64,000 nt of DNA. Origin: Nocardia brasiliensis IFM 10847 (GTDB lineage Bacteria > Actinomycetota > Actinomycetes > Mycobacteriales > Mycobacteriaceae). The stretch is taken from the NCBI RefSeq assembly GCF_000710915.1, contig NZ_BAUA01000063.1:33170-97169 (forward strand). Reading direction: 5' to 3'. Shown in pieces: positions 25,463 through 34,045 of this stretch. Each line of letters opens with the position of its first letter. Position 1 is the stretch's first letter. The position numbers and the translations under genes are program-made. Below the pieces are notes generated by a model. That model was given only the letters and a program-made list of their open reading frames with translations. It was not told the DNA's origin and did no database searches.

Positions 25463-26410
25463 TCACGCGAACGGGTCGAGCCCCGGCCACGGCAACGGCT
25501 CGAAGCGCACGTCGGTGCGCGCGAGCGTGGCGTCGCAGCCGCGGCAGCGCAGCGCGGGCCGCAGCTGCGCCCCGCACGCTCGGTGCCGGATCCGCAGACC
25601 CGGATCGGCCGCGCCGGGATGCGCCGACTCCGACCAGGCGAGCAGAAAAGCGAAGACCGGGAACAGCGCCCGCCCGCGCGGTGTCAGCCGATACTCCCGA
25701 CCGGCCCCGTCCCCGGATCGGTACAGGATCTGGGCCGCACACAGTCGCGCCAAACGCTCGGTCAAGGTGGTCGGCGACATGTTCATGGCCGCGCGGAAAT
25801 CGCCGAACCGCCGCATGCCGGCGAGCGCGAGACCGGTCACCGTGGCACTCCACCGGTCCCCGATGGCGACCATCACCTCGTCGAACCGCATATCCGGCCG
25901 GGCCGGCGTCGGCGCGCGCCCACGCCGCCGGCCGCCGGCGGTGAAGCGCCACAGCGCATCGTCGCCGAGTGTCACCTCGGTATCGCGCGCCGTCACCGGG
26001 TGCCCGCAGCCGCGGCACAGCAACGCCGGCGGCCCGCGATGCCCGCACTCGTCGTGCACCAGCTCGGGATGCAATGCCCCCGCGGCGGTCCATTCGCGCT
26101 GCCAGCCCCACACCGAGACCAGGATCTCCCAGGTCGCCAGGCCGAGGTCGGTCAGCAGATAGTCGAACCGGTCCGGCGCGCCCGGCTGCGGCACGCGCAC
26201 GAACACACCGGCGTCGACGAGCGACCCGAGCCGCGCGGTGAGCACCGCGGGCGCCGCGCCGGTGCGTTCGATCCACTGATTGAACCGGCGGGTGCGGTCG
26301 ACGAAGGCGTGCCGCAAGATGGTCAGCGTCAATCGGTCGCCCAGCAGGTCGAAGGTGGCCGCGACCGGATGCGCCGCGGGCGGTGCCGCGGCGCTCGGTT
26401 CACTCACCAT
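25463..26410 (-). CDS. Transcriptional regulator with two tandem HxlR domains
   Basis: 315 residues from ATG 26410, which has the GGAAGGGGG site 7 bases upstream; an ATG at 26416 would have almost no spacer. Two HxlR winged-helix domains lie in tandem, at about 16-101 and 176-261, each followed by a short Cys/His cluster (Cys122, 132, 135 and Cys279, 289, 292) that may bind zinc or sense redox state. Classical HxlR proteins are single-domain dimers of about 110 residues, so this duplication makes a covalent pseudo-dimer. It precedes the dioxygenase operon on the same strand, and a shared 17-bp motif lies before both genes. Confidence 0.82.
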   Translation of the reverse strand: MVSEPSAAAPPAAHPVAATFDLLGDRLTLTILRHAFVDRTRRFNQWIERTGAAPAVLTARLGSLVDAGVFVRVPQPGAPDRFDYLLTDLGLATWEILVSVWGWQREWTAAGALHPELVHDECGHRGPPALLCRGCGHPVTARDTEVTLGDDALWRFTAGGRRRGRAPTPARPDMRFDEVMVAIGDRWSATVTGLALAGMRRFGDFRAAMNMSPTTLTERLARLCAAQILYRSGDGAGREYRLTPRGRALFPVFAFLLAWSESAHPGAADPGLRIRHRACGAQLRPALRCRGCDATLARTDVRFEPLPWPGLDPFA

Positions 26411-26440
26411 CCGCATTCCCCCTTCCCGGTCGCCTATTTG

Positions 26441-26457
26441 CACTTCGTTAACTGTAG
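26441..26457. promoter_or_regulatory. Putative HxlR operator, regulator copy
   Basis: CACTTCGTTAACTGTAG on the plus strand, 31 bases upstream of the HxlR start. It matches the site before the dioxygenase at 15 of 17 positions, in the opposite orientation, and is centred on the palindrome GTTAAC, as expected for a roughly symmetric site. Confidence 0.55.
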
Positions 26458-26473
26458 TTGATGCGAGCCGAGC

Positions 26474-27262
26474 TCAGGGAATGACGACCGGCTCCAGCTC
26501 GAGTTCGATCGCCAAGCGCGCGAGCATGGCCCGGAACTCCTCGGCCGGATACTGCGCGCTCTCGGTGACCAGGCCGCGCACGGCGCCGGTGCCCGGGGTG
26601 GTGAGCGGGCGGATGCGATCCACCACGCCCTCGATCGGGTCGAACAGGCGCAGTTCGGGCCGTGCGCGCTCGAAGTAGTCGCGCAGCCACGGCAGGTGCG
26701 TGCTGGACAGGGTGATCGCCTCGATCCCGGGGTACGCGGTGAGCAACTCGTCCAAGAATGTGCCGATCACCGCCGCGGTGTGCTCGCGGCGGAACAGGAA
26801 ATCGCCGCTCTCCACCAACTCGACCAGCGCCGACGCGTTCACCGCATGCACCCGGGACAACGCCGAATCAGCTTCCACGCGAAGGAATTCCGCCAACTCG
26901 GCGCTCTGCACCAGCGAACGCACGCCGAGCACCGCGACGGCGCCGCCCGCCGCCAACGCCGCGCGCACCGGCGGGCGCACACCGAAGATCGGCACCTCGC
27001 TGCGCAGCTCGTCGAGGATGGTCACCGAGGGCGCGTTGGAGGCCAGCAGGATGGCGCACGGGTCGTAGGTACCGAGGAAGCGCACCGCCCGGTCGACCAC
27101 CGCGAGCAGCTCCGCCCGGTCCTTCGCGCCATAGGGAAAGCTGGCCCGGTCGGCGAGGTAGACGATGTCGCGGTCGGGCAGCCGCTGGTGCAGCAGAGCC
27201 ACCGCCGAATAGCTGCCGAGCCCGGCATCGAAGACGGCGATCGGCCTGTGCAGTGCGGTCAT
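26474..27262 (-). CDS. Glutamate/aspartate racemase-like protein without the catalytic cysteines
   Basis: 262 residues, the size of MurI. The fold is recognisable: FDAGLGSYSAVALL (compare DSGVGGLT), YLADRASFPYGAKD (compare GDxxxxPYG), LLASNAPSV and LSSTHLPWL. In MurI the last two are ACNTA and LGCTHYP and carry the two catalytic cysteines; here both are serine (Ser75 and Ser187). Racemisation by the usual two-base mechanism is therefore unlikely, and the protein may bind its ligand without turnover or catalyse something else. Met 27262 is preferred to a longer frame that overlaps the divergent methyltransferase. Confidence 0.8.
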   Translation of the reverse strand: MTALHRPIAVFDAGLGSYSAVALLHQRLPDRDIVYLADRASFPYGAKDRAELLAVVDRAVRFLGTYDPCAILLASNAPSVTILDELRSEVPIFGVRPPVRAALAAGGAVAVLGVRSLVQSAELAEFLRVEADSALSRVHAVNASALVELVESGDFLFRREHTAAVIGTFLDELLTAYPGIEAITLSSTHLPWLRDYFERARPELRLFDPIEGVVDRIRPLTTPGTGAVRGLVTESAQYPAEEFRAMLARLAIELELEPVVIP

Positions 27263-27358
27263 GCGCCGATCATGCCCGGTGCCGGGGCGCACACCGCGAC
27301 CGGCCGGTGCGGTGATTCTCACCGTGCGGCGCGCGGGGCCGACTGAGAGACTCGCCGG

Positions 27359-28024
27359 GTGACCGATTCTCGTGATGTGGATACGAAACGGCTGGCCGCG
27401 GCCTCGCTGGCGCAGGACGACCCGACGGGCTGGTTCGAGCAGCTCTACGTCGCGGCCGCCGATGGCGCCGCGATCGTGCCGTGGGACGCGGCGGACCCGA
27501 ACGCGCTGCTGGTCGACTGGCTGGAGCGGCACGAGCGGGCCGACGGCGGGATGCGGGCTCTGGTGGTCGGCTGCGGGCTGGGCCGCGACGCCGAGCACTT
27601 GGCCGGGCTAGGCTTCCGCACCACCGCCTTCGATATCTCCGCCACTGCGATAAAGACTGCGCGCGAACGATTTCCGGCGTCACAGGTGGACTACACGGTG
27701 GCCGACCTGCTGGCGCCGCCCACCGCCTGGGCCGGCGCGTTCGACCTGGTCGTCGAATCGATCACGGTGCAGTCGATGCCGCTGTCGGTGCGCGCCGCGG
27801 CGACCGCGAACATCGCCGCAATGGTGGCCCCCGGCGGTGATCTGCTGGTGATCGCCGGAATCCGAGCCGACGACGAGGTGGTGGACGGTCCGCCCTGGCC
27901 GCTCACCCGGGCCGAGATCGACGCGTTCACCGGTGCCGGCCTGCGCTCGGTGAAGGTCGAGCAGGTGGCGCCCGCCGGGCGGCCGGATTTCGTCCGTTGG
28001 CGTGCGGTGTTCCGGCGCGACTGA
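27359..28024 (+). CDS. Class I SAM-dependent methyltransferase
   Basis: 221 residues from a GTG start. Motif I is ALVVGCGLGRDAEHLAGLGF, followed by TAFDISATAIKTARERF (motif post I) and DLVVESITVQSMP (motif II). The small size and YTVADLLAPP spacing resemble thiopurine- or tellurite-resistance-type methyltransferases, but the acceptor cannot be told. It is divergent from the racemase-like gene across 96 bases and 40 bases upstream of the GGCT-like gene. Confidence 0.8.
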   Translation: MTDSRDVDTKRLAAASLAQDDPTGWFEQLYVAAADGAAIVPWDAADPNALLVDWLERHERADGGMRALVVGCGLGRDAEHLAGLGFRTTAFDISATAIKTARERFPASQVDYTVADLLAPPTAWAGAFDLVVESITVQSMPLSVRAAATANIAAMVAPGGDLLVIAGIRADDEVVDGPPWPLTRAEIDAFTGAGLRSVKVEQVAPAGRPDFVRWRAVFRRD

Positions 28025-28064
28025 CGCAACGTCCACGCCGCGGGTTGGGCGGCACAATGGTGCA

Positions 28065-28706
28065 GTGACGGCGAACGGCGCGGCCCCGGAACGGGTCTGG
28101 TACGCGGCCTACGGATCGAACATGCACCTGAGCAGGCTGCGCTGCTATCTGCGCGGCGGCACACCGGCGGGCGGTCTGCGGGCCGTGCCGGGATGCCGCG
28201 ACGCCGCCGAGCCCACGCGTTCGCTGCCGATGATGCTGCCCGGGCTGCTGTATTTCGCGACCGAATCGCTGGTGTGGACCGGCGGGCGCGCCTTCTACGA
28301 CCCGGACGGGCCAGGCGAGACCGCCGCCCGCGCCTACCTGCTCACCGCCGCCCAGTTCTCCGATATCGCCGCGCAGGAGATGTACCGGCCGCCCGGCACC
28401 GACCTGGATCTGACCACGGCGATCCGCTGCGGCCGCGATCCACTGGGCCCGGGACGGTATGAAACCCTTTCGTACGCCGGAACATTCGAGGGCCACCCGA
28501 TCCTCACGTGCACCGCGCCGTGGCGGCACGACGCACTCCCCGGCAACGCGCCCTCGCCGACCTACCTGCGCCACCTCGCCGCCGGCCTGATCGAGGCGCA
28601 CGGGTGGTCGGTCGAAGCCGCCGCGACCTATCTCGCCACTCGCCCCGGTGCGGATCTGGCGTGGACACCTCGATCACTCACCGACCTGCTCCGCCAAGAG
28701 GCTTGA
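28065..28706 (+). CDS. Gamma-glutamylcyclotransferase-like protein
   Basis: 213 residues from GTG 28065. The N-terminus VWYAAYGSNMHLSRL has the YGSN signature of the GGCT/AIG2-like fold, which binds gamma-glutamyl amines. The family is sometimes labelled histone deacetylase in nocardial genomes, with no basis in the sequence. It might cyclise or release gamma-glutamyl groups; the catalytic glutamate could not be placed with confidence. Likely co-transcribed with the methyltransferase upstream. Confidence 0.65.
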   Translation: MTANGAAPERVWYAAYGSNMHLSRLRCYLRGGTPAGGLRAVPGCRDAAEPTRSLPMMLPGLLYFATESLVWTGGRAFYDPDGPGETAARAYLLTAAQFSDIAAQEMYRPPGTDLDLTTAIRCGRDPLGPGRYETLSYAGTFEGHPILTCTAPWRHDALPGNAPSPTYLRHLAAGLIEAHGWSVEAAATYLATRPGADLAWTPRSLTDLLRQEA

Positions 28707-28814
28707 AACCGCTGGCGCACAGCATGATTCAGCGCATGCCTTGCGGATGGCGCGATGGGATGTCATCCTCGTCCCCATGATCTTCGATGGAAAGGGCGTG
28801 CTGCGCCCGGGCCG

Positions 28815-30338
28815 ATGAGCCCCCGCGAGGCCACCTTCGTGGCCCACGCGCTGTCACTCGCCGCACTGCACGGGCCCGGCCCCTGGCCGGACAACGGGCG
28901 TCCGCTACCAGACGAAAAACCCCGCGGTTCGCACGGATTCGCCATGCCGAGCGTGGTCTTCGACGGTGTGGTGACGCACCATCTCGTCGCCGAAGCGCCA
29001 CCGGTCGCCGAGCTGGCCGATCGGATTCTCGGTCACCTGCACGATTCGGCCCAGTTACTGGAATTGCTCGCCGAGGAACAGGCCGTGCGGGTGGCCGACG
29101 ACCTGGTGCAGGAGCTGCGTTCCCGCGACATCTCGCGCGAAAAGCTGCGCACGGCAGCACGATTGGTCACCGAACAGGCCACCCGCCGGGAGGTGGCGAA
29201 ACTGGGCATCGTGCTGCTCGGCGTCAGCGGCGACGAACGCGACGCCGAACTGCTACAGCTCCTCGGCACGCTGGAGGAGTTCGCGCTCTTCGCCGTCGTC
29301 GCCCTCATGAACACCCAACCCGACCCGCACCGTGCGGTTTTCGCACTGGCGCAACGACTTTCCGGCTGGGGCCGGATCCACGCGGTGGAACGTCTCGCCG
29401 GCTGCCGCGACCCCGAGGTAAAGGCCTGGCTGCTGCGCGAGGGCTTCCGCAACGACGTGATGTACGAGTACCTCGCACACCTCGCCGCCACCACCGGCGG
29501 CCTCTACGAGGCGTTGCTCGAGCCGGAGGTCGACGACGCCCTGCTCGACGGCGCGGCGGACATCCTGCGCGCCCTCGCGCTCGGCGGACCGGTCCAGGAC
29601 ATCCACGACTACGAGGATGCCGTACCGGCCATGCACCGTTTCGCCGAACTCCTCGCCCATGCCGCGCCCACCATCGACCGGCTGGATAGCGCGCTCATGC
29701 TCGACGACCTGGTGCGGCGTGGCGAATTCGACTGGCCCGAAGGCGAACCCGGCCGCCTCGCGGCGCGCTACTCGGCGTTGCTGGCGCAGCCGCGCTGGCG
29801 TGAACTCGTCATGGAGCTGCTGACTACGGAACAGCCGCCGGGCACGTTCCGGACCGCGCTCTTCTGTGCGGGACGGCTCGGGCTGGCGGCGCTGCCGTAC
29901 GCGATCGCCCATCTGCGAACCCACCGCGACAACGTCTTCGTCTGGCAGTGGGCCATGCGCCGGGCCGGGGACGACACCATCGACGCGATGATCGAACTCG
30001 CCCAGGACGTGCTGCCCCTTGCCGAGCTGGCGTCCGGACCGACCGAATCCATCGGGCTCACCGCGGAGTACGAGACGGATCTGGCGTTGGAGATCATCGT
30101 CCGGGAGCTGCGCGACCGCCCCGGCAAGGGCGCGCACCTGCTCTCGACCGCTCTGACCAACCGCGTGAGCCGCTGTCGCCGGGCCGCGCTGGTCACCTTG
30201 CGATCCTGGCCGCCGCACGCTCGCCCAGCCGACACCGCCGGCTGGATCGCCACGGCCGCCGCTCGCGAACCCGATGCCCGGCTCCGGCAGGACCTGCTGG
30301 ATTTCCGGGCGAACCCGGCGACGCCCGGGACCGGATAA
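28815..30338 (+). CDS. Helical (HEAT-like) protein of unknown function
   Basis: 507 residues; not recognised as a named family. Almost entirely helical with repeated Leu/Ala pairs (DSAQLLELLAEEQAVRVADD, ERDAELLQLLGTLEEFALFA, TALTNRVSRCRRAALVTLRS), the look of HEAT or ARM-like solenoids, i.e. a protein-binding scaffold. No signal peptide and no membrane segment. ATG 28815 is the first start after the promoter gap; a 13-codon frame from 28777 ends on it as ATGA but has no ribosome site. It lies just before the AfsR-type regulator gene. Confidence 0.6.
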   Translation: MSPREATFVAHALSLAALHGPGPWPDNGRPLPDEKPRGSHGFAMPSVVFDGVVTHHLVAEAPPVAELADRILGHLHDSAQLLELLAEEQAVRVADDLVQELRSRDISREKLRTAARLVTEQATRREVAKLGIVLLGVSGDERDAELLQLLGTLEEFALFAVVALMNTQPDPHRAVFALAQRLSGWGRIHAVERLAGCRDPEVKAWLLREGFRNDVMYEYLAHLAATTGGLYEALLEPEVDDALLDGAADILRALALGGPVQDIHDYEDAVPAMHRFAELLAHAAPTIDRLDSALMLDDLVRRGEFDWPEGEPGRLAARYSALLAQPRWRELVMELLTTEQPPGTFRTALFCAGRLGLAALPYAIAHLRTHRDNVFVWQWAMRRAGDDTIDAMIELAQDVLPLAELASGPTESIGLTAEYETDLALEIIVRELRDRPGKGAHLLSTALTNRVSRCRRAALVTLRSWPPHARPADTAGWIATAAAREPDARLRQDLLDFRANPATPGTG

Positions 30339-30378
30339 CCCGTGTCCGGGCGCCCGGCGCGGCGGCTACGCTCTGGAC

Positions 30379-33234
30379 GTGCTGTTTGTTCGGGTGCTCG
30401 GCCCGATCGTGGTCGAGGTGGACGGCCGGGTCGTGGACGTGGGCGGGCGGGTGCCGCGGCGATTCTTCGCGGCGCTGGCGACCACCATCGGCACACCGGT
30501 CCCCGACGATGTGCTCGCCGAGCTGGTGTGGGGTGCCGACCAGCCGCAGCAGGCCGTCGCGACGATGCGGGTGCTCGCCTCCCGGCTGCGCACGGTACTC
30601 GGCCCCGAGCATCGGGAGTGCCTACCGCGCACGGCTTTCGGCTATCAGCTCGCGATGCGACCGGAGTGGACCGACGTCAGCCGATTCACCGAGCTGATCG
30701 CCAACGGCACGCGACTGCTCGCCGCCGCGGACGCCGACGGCGCGGCGCGCTGCTTCGCCGCGGCGCTCGAGCTCTGGCGGGGCCTGCCCTGGCTCGAATT
30801 GGATGACGCGCCGATACTTTCGGCCGAGCGCGCGCGGCTGACCGAGCTGCGCGACGGCGCGGTCGAGGAGTTGCAGGCGGCCCGCCTGGCCGGCGGGCAG
30901 ACCGCCGCGGCGGTGGCCGATCTCATCGAGGCGGTCACCGCCGCCCCCTTCCGGGAGCGGCGCTGGGAGTTGCTCGCACTGGGCCTGTATCGCAGTGGCC
31001 GTCAAGCACAGGCGCTGGCCGAATTGCGCCGGGTCCGGGAGTTGCTGATCGAGGAACTCGGCGTCGAACCGGGACCGGCGCTGCGCGCGGTGGAGCGCCG
31101 CATGCTCGACCAGGACCCGGAGCTGCTGCTCGCGACGCCATCGCGACCGCCCGCGGTGCAGGCCAGCGCCCCGGAGCGGCCGGTCCGCCAGGTCATCGGG
31201 CGGCCGCTGTCGTCGTTCGTCGGACGGCAGGACGAGTTGCGCCGCACCGGTGCGCTGGTCGCCGCCGGGCGACTGGTCAGCCTGGTCGGCGCGGCGGGGA
31301 TCGGCAAGACGCGGCTGGCCGTAGAGTATTGCGCCACAACGGATTCGACCGCGGATCGATGGCTGGTACGGCTCGGCGACGTGCACGACCCAGACGCCGT
31401 GGTGCTCGCCGTCGCCACCGCGCTCGGTCTGGTCCACCTCGCCGGGGATCCCGCCGCGCTGGTGCGCCGGGCGTTGACCTTGCAGCCCGGCCTGCTCGTG
31501 CTCGACAACTGCGAGCACCTGATAGAGCCGGTCGCCGCGCTGACCATCCAGTTGCTCGACAGTTGTCCGGAACTGCGGGTGCTGGCGACCAGCAGGCAGT
31601 CGCTCGGCATCGACGGCGAACAGGTGCTGACGCTCGAACCACTGGCGATCCGGGCCGCGGACGGCACGGACGGTCCCGCCGTGCGCCTGTTGCTCGACCG
31701 CGTACAGGCCGCGCGCCCTGACTGGTCGCCCGGCGACGCCGATCTGGCGGCCGCCCGCGAGATCTGCACGACGGTCGACGGTCTGCCCCTGGCGATCGAG
31801 CTCGCCGCCGCCCGGGAACGCACCTTGGGGTTGCACGGCATCGCCGCCCACATCCACGATCGGCTCGACGTGCTCGGCGCGCCCCCGCGCGGATCGCTCT
31901 CGCGGCATACCGGCCTGGAGGCCGCCATCGGCTGGAGTGTCGACCATCTCTCGCCCGCCGATCGGGCGATGTTGTTGCGGCTGTGGCCATTCGAAGGCGG
32001 GTTCACGTGGCAGGCCGCCGAGGCCGTGCGGCCGGTCGAGACCGCGGCGGGTGTGCTCGCCACCCTCGCGGCACTGCTCGACCGCTCGGTCGTCACCGCC
32101 GATCTCGGCCCGGGCGGGCCGCGATACCGGCTGCTGGAGACCATGCGCCGTTACTGCCGGGATCACGACCCCGACCCGGCGGCCACCCGGGAAGCGCACG
32201 CCGCGTGGGTGCGCGAGTTCGTCGCCGCACAGACCGCGGTGCTGACCGGGCACGGTGCGGGCCCGGCCTATCGCGCGCTGGCCGCGGAACTACCCAATAT
32301 CCGAGCCGGTATCGATCACGACCTCGCGCGAGATCCGGTGGCGGCCTTGCGGACCACCGCGGCATTGCAGTTCGCCTGGAGCTCGCTCGGTCTGCTGGTG
32401 GACGGCCGCAATCTCATCCGGAAATCGCTCGCCGCCGCCACCGACGCGACCGCGGTGGACCGGGTCCGCGGCTTGCTCGCGCTGTCGATCGTGTCCTTCC
32501 ACGCGGGCGATCCGCGCGACGCGCTGGCCAATGCCGACGCGGCCGCGGAGCTGCTCGACGCGACCGGCGGCGAGCGGGAGTTGTTGCTGCACATGCTGAT
32601 GTTCCGGGGACTCGCCCAGACCGCGCTCGACGACGTGGCGGCGACCAGGGCCACCATGGACCGGCTCACCGCCGAGGTGGACCGCCTGCCGACACCGGAT
32701 TGGATCCGCGGGTGCGCGCAGTTCGGTGAGGGGATCGTGCTGCTGCTGGAAGGCAAGCACAGCGAGGGTATCGGGTGGTTGCGCGCCGCGCGTGCGCTCA
32801 GCGCCGAATGCGGTCACCTGTGGTGCCAGGGCATGGCCGATGTGGTGCTGGCCTGGACGGTGCTGGCGGCCGCGGACGATGCCGACGCGGCCGGGGAGGC
32901 GATCGCCGCCATCGACCGGGCCTTGGCCGCGTTCACCGAGCAATCGAACATCGCCGACGCCCTCGGCGCCGTTCATGCCGGGGCGCACGGCTTGCGGGTG
33001 CTGGCCTCACCCGAGGTCGCGGTCCAACTGCGGGCCGCGGCGCTGCATCATTCGGCGCGGGTCGGCGCCGATCCGCGCCGCTATCTGCAATTCGCCGACC
33101 CCGGGTTGCTCGAGCGCATGGATCGCTCGCTGTCCGCGGCGGACATGCGCCGCGCCGAGGCGGCGGGCAGGCAGTTGACGTGGGCGCAGATGATGGCGCT
33201 GATCCACACCGCCGAGGAGTTGAAGCGGGGTTGA
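30379..33234 (+). CDS. AfsR/SARP-type regulator: BTAD, NB-ARC ATPase and TPR-like region
   Basis: 951 residues from GTG 30379. Order: OmpR-like winged helix (about 1-95, beginning LFVRVLGPIVVEVDGR), bacterial transcriptional activator domain (about 100-245, ending ELGVEPGPALRAVERRML), NB-ARC STAND ATPase (Walker A GAAGIGKT near 303, Walker B LLVLDNCEHL near 372, GLPLAIELAAAR near 475), then a C-terminal helical TPR-like region to the end. These proteins activate secondary-metabolite or stress genes on ATP-driven oligomerisation. No biosynthetic cluster is adjacent; the nearest candidates are the SnoaL-like and SRPBCC genes downstream. Confidence 0.88.
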   Translation: MLFVRVLGPIVVEVDGRVVDVGGRVPRRFFAALATTIGTPVPDDVLAELVWGADQPQQAVATMRVLASRLRTVLGPEHRECLPRTAFGYQLAMRPEWTDVSRFTELIANGTRLLAAADADGAARCFAAALELWRGLPWLELDDAPILSAERARLTELRDGAVEELQAARLAGGQTAAAVADLIEAVTAAPFRERRWELLALGLYRSGRQAQALAELRRVRELLIEELGVEPGPALRAVERRMLDQDPELLLATPSRPPAVQASAPERPVRQVIGRPLSSFVGRQDELRRTGALVAAGRLVSLVGAAGIGKTRLAVEYCATTDSTADRWLVRLGDVHDPDAVVLAVATALGLVHLAGDPAALVRRALTLQPGLLVLDNCEHLIEPVAALTIQLLDSCPELRVLATSRQSLGIDGEQVLTLEPLAIRAADGTDGPAVRLLLDRVQAARPDWSPGDADLAAAREICTTVDGLPLAIELAAARERTLGLHGIAAHIHDRLDVLGAPPRGSLSRHTGLEAAIGWSVDHLSPADRAMLLRLWPFEGGFTWQAAEAVRPVETAAGVLATLAALLDRSVVTADLGPGGPRYRLLETMRRYCRDHDPDPAATREAHAAWVREFVAAQTAVLTGHGAGPAYRALAAELPNIRAGIDHDLARDPVAALRTTAALQFAWSSLGLLVDGRNLIRKSLAAATDATAVDRVRGLLALSIVSFHAGDPRDALANADAAAELLDATGGERELLLHMLMFRGLAQTALDDVAATRATMDRLTAEVDRLPTPDWIRGCAQFGEGIVLLLEGKHSEGIGWLRAARALSAECGHLWCQGMADVVLAWTVLAAADDADAAGEAIAAIDRALAAFTEQSNIADALGAVHAGAHGLRVLASPEVAVQLRAAALHHSARVGADPRRYLQFADPGLLERMDRSLSAADMRRAEAAGRQLTWAQMMALIHTAEELKRG

Positions 33235-33309
33235 AACACCTCGGCGTGACAGTGGCGGCAGCGGCCGGCACACGGGTCGCTCCAGTCATCGCGACCAAGG
33301 AACACAACC

Positions 33310-33705
33310 ATGTCACCGACCAACCTCGACCTCATCGCGCAGGTGTATCAGGCCTTCGAAACTCGGGATTTCGGCGTCATCGCGCGCCTGTTCGATCCCG
33401 ACATCGAGATCAACCAGACCGCGGAACTGCCCTGGGGCGGCCACTACCACGGGCACGCCGGCGCGGTGCGGTTCCTCACCACGCTGCTCTCGCACATCGA
33501 CAGCACGGTGCTCTCCGAGCACCTGTTCGCGGCTGGACCCGATGTCGTACAGATCGGCAGAACCACCGGGACGACGATGCCGGGCGGCGCCCCCTTCGAC
33601 ATCCCGGAGGTACATATCTGGCGTCTGCGCAACGGCCTGATCGTCGGCTACGACGCCTACCTCGACACCCCGGCCATGCTGGCGGCGCTGGCGGCGCGGC
33701 GATGA
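33310..33705 (+). CDS. SnoaL-like (NTF2 fold) protein
   Basis: 131 residues, typical of the cone-shaped SnoaL-like/ketosteroid-isomerase-like fold: IAQVYQAFETRDFGVIARLF, DPDIEINQT and HYHGHAGAVRFLTTL. Members are small hydrolases, isomerases or ligand-binding proteins, often next to polyketide or stress regulators. The stop overlaps the start of the broken SRPBCC gene by 4 bases (ATGA), so the two were once translated together. It lies 75 bases after the AfsR-type regulator. Confidence 0.75.
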   Translation: MSPTNLDLIAQVYQAFETRDFGVIARLFDPDIEINQTAELPWGGHYHGHAGAVRFLTTLLSHIDSTVLSEHLFAAGPDVVQIGRTTGTTMPGGAPFDIPEVHIWRLRNGLIVGYDAYLDTPAMLAALAARR

Positions 33706-33928
33706 AAACCTATGACCTGGCCGTGGAGACGACGATCGACCGCCCCGCCGCGCTCGTCTGGGAACTCGTCGCCGACTATGCCAACGACAGCGCGTGGCGC
33801 ACCGGCGTGGTGACGATGACCGCAGACTCGAGCGATCCGTCGGCCCTTTGCTCGCGTACATGTTGCGGCGCAATCTGATTCGTGATCTCGCGGCGCTGCG
33901 CACGTTGGCCGAATCGCGGTACGGGTAA
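33702..33928 (+). pseudogene. SRPBCC family gene with internal deletion
   Basis: The frame starting at 33702 gives a normal SRPBCC beginning (MKTYDLAVETTIDRPAALVW, then ELVADYANDSAWRTGV) but after about 45 codons turns into nonsense and stops at 33878. In another frame, from about 33851 to the TAA at 33926-33928, the sequence reads LAYMLRRNLIRDLAALRTLA plus ESRYG, the usual C-terminal helix of this family. About 80 central residues and the reading frame are missing, consistent with an internal deletion near 33840-33850. It follows the SnoaL-like gene with an ATGA overlap. Confidence 0.7.
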
Positions 33929-34045
33929 CCGTGCCCGGCCGGGACCGGGTATCGCACACCGCAGCCGGGTACGCTACGCCACCACCGGCCCACCGCGGGA
34001 CAGCGAAATCCACTTCCCGCGTGAACTCCACACGCCCACTTGCCG

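Noticed and set aside
28777..28818. 13-codon leader frame (MIFDGKGVLRPGR) ending as ATGA on the start of the helical unknown
   Set aside because: No ribosome site before it, and no regulatory hairpin. It might be a frameshifted true N-terminus, but there is no way to decide from one sequence.
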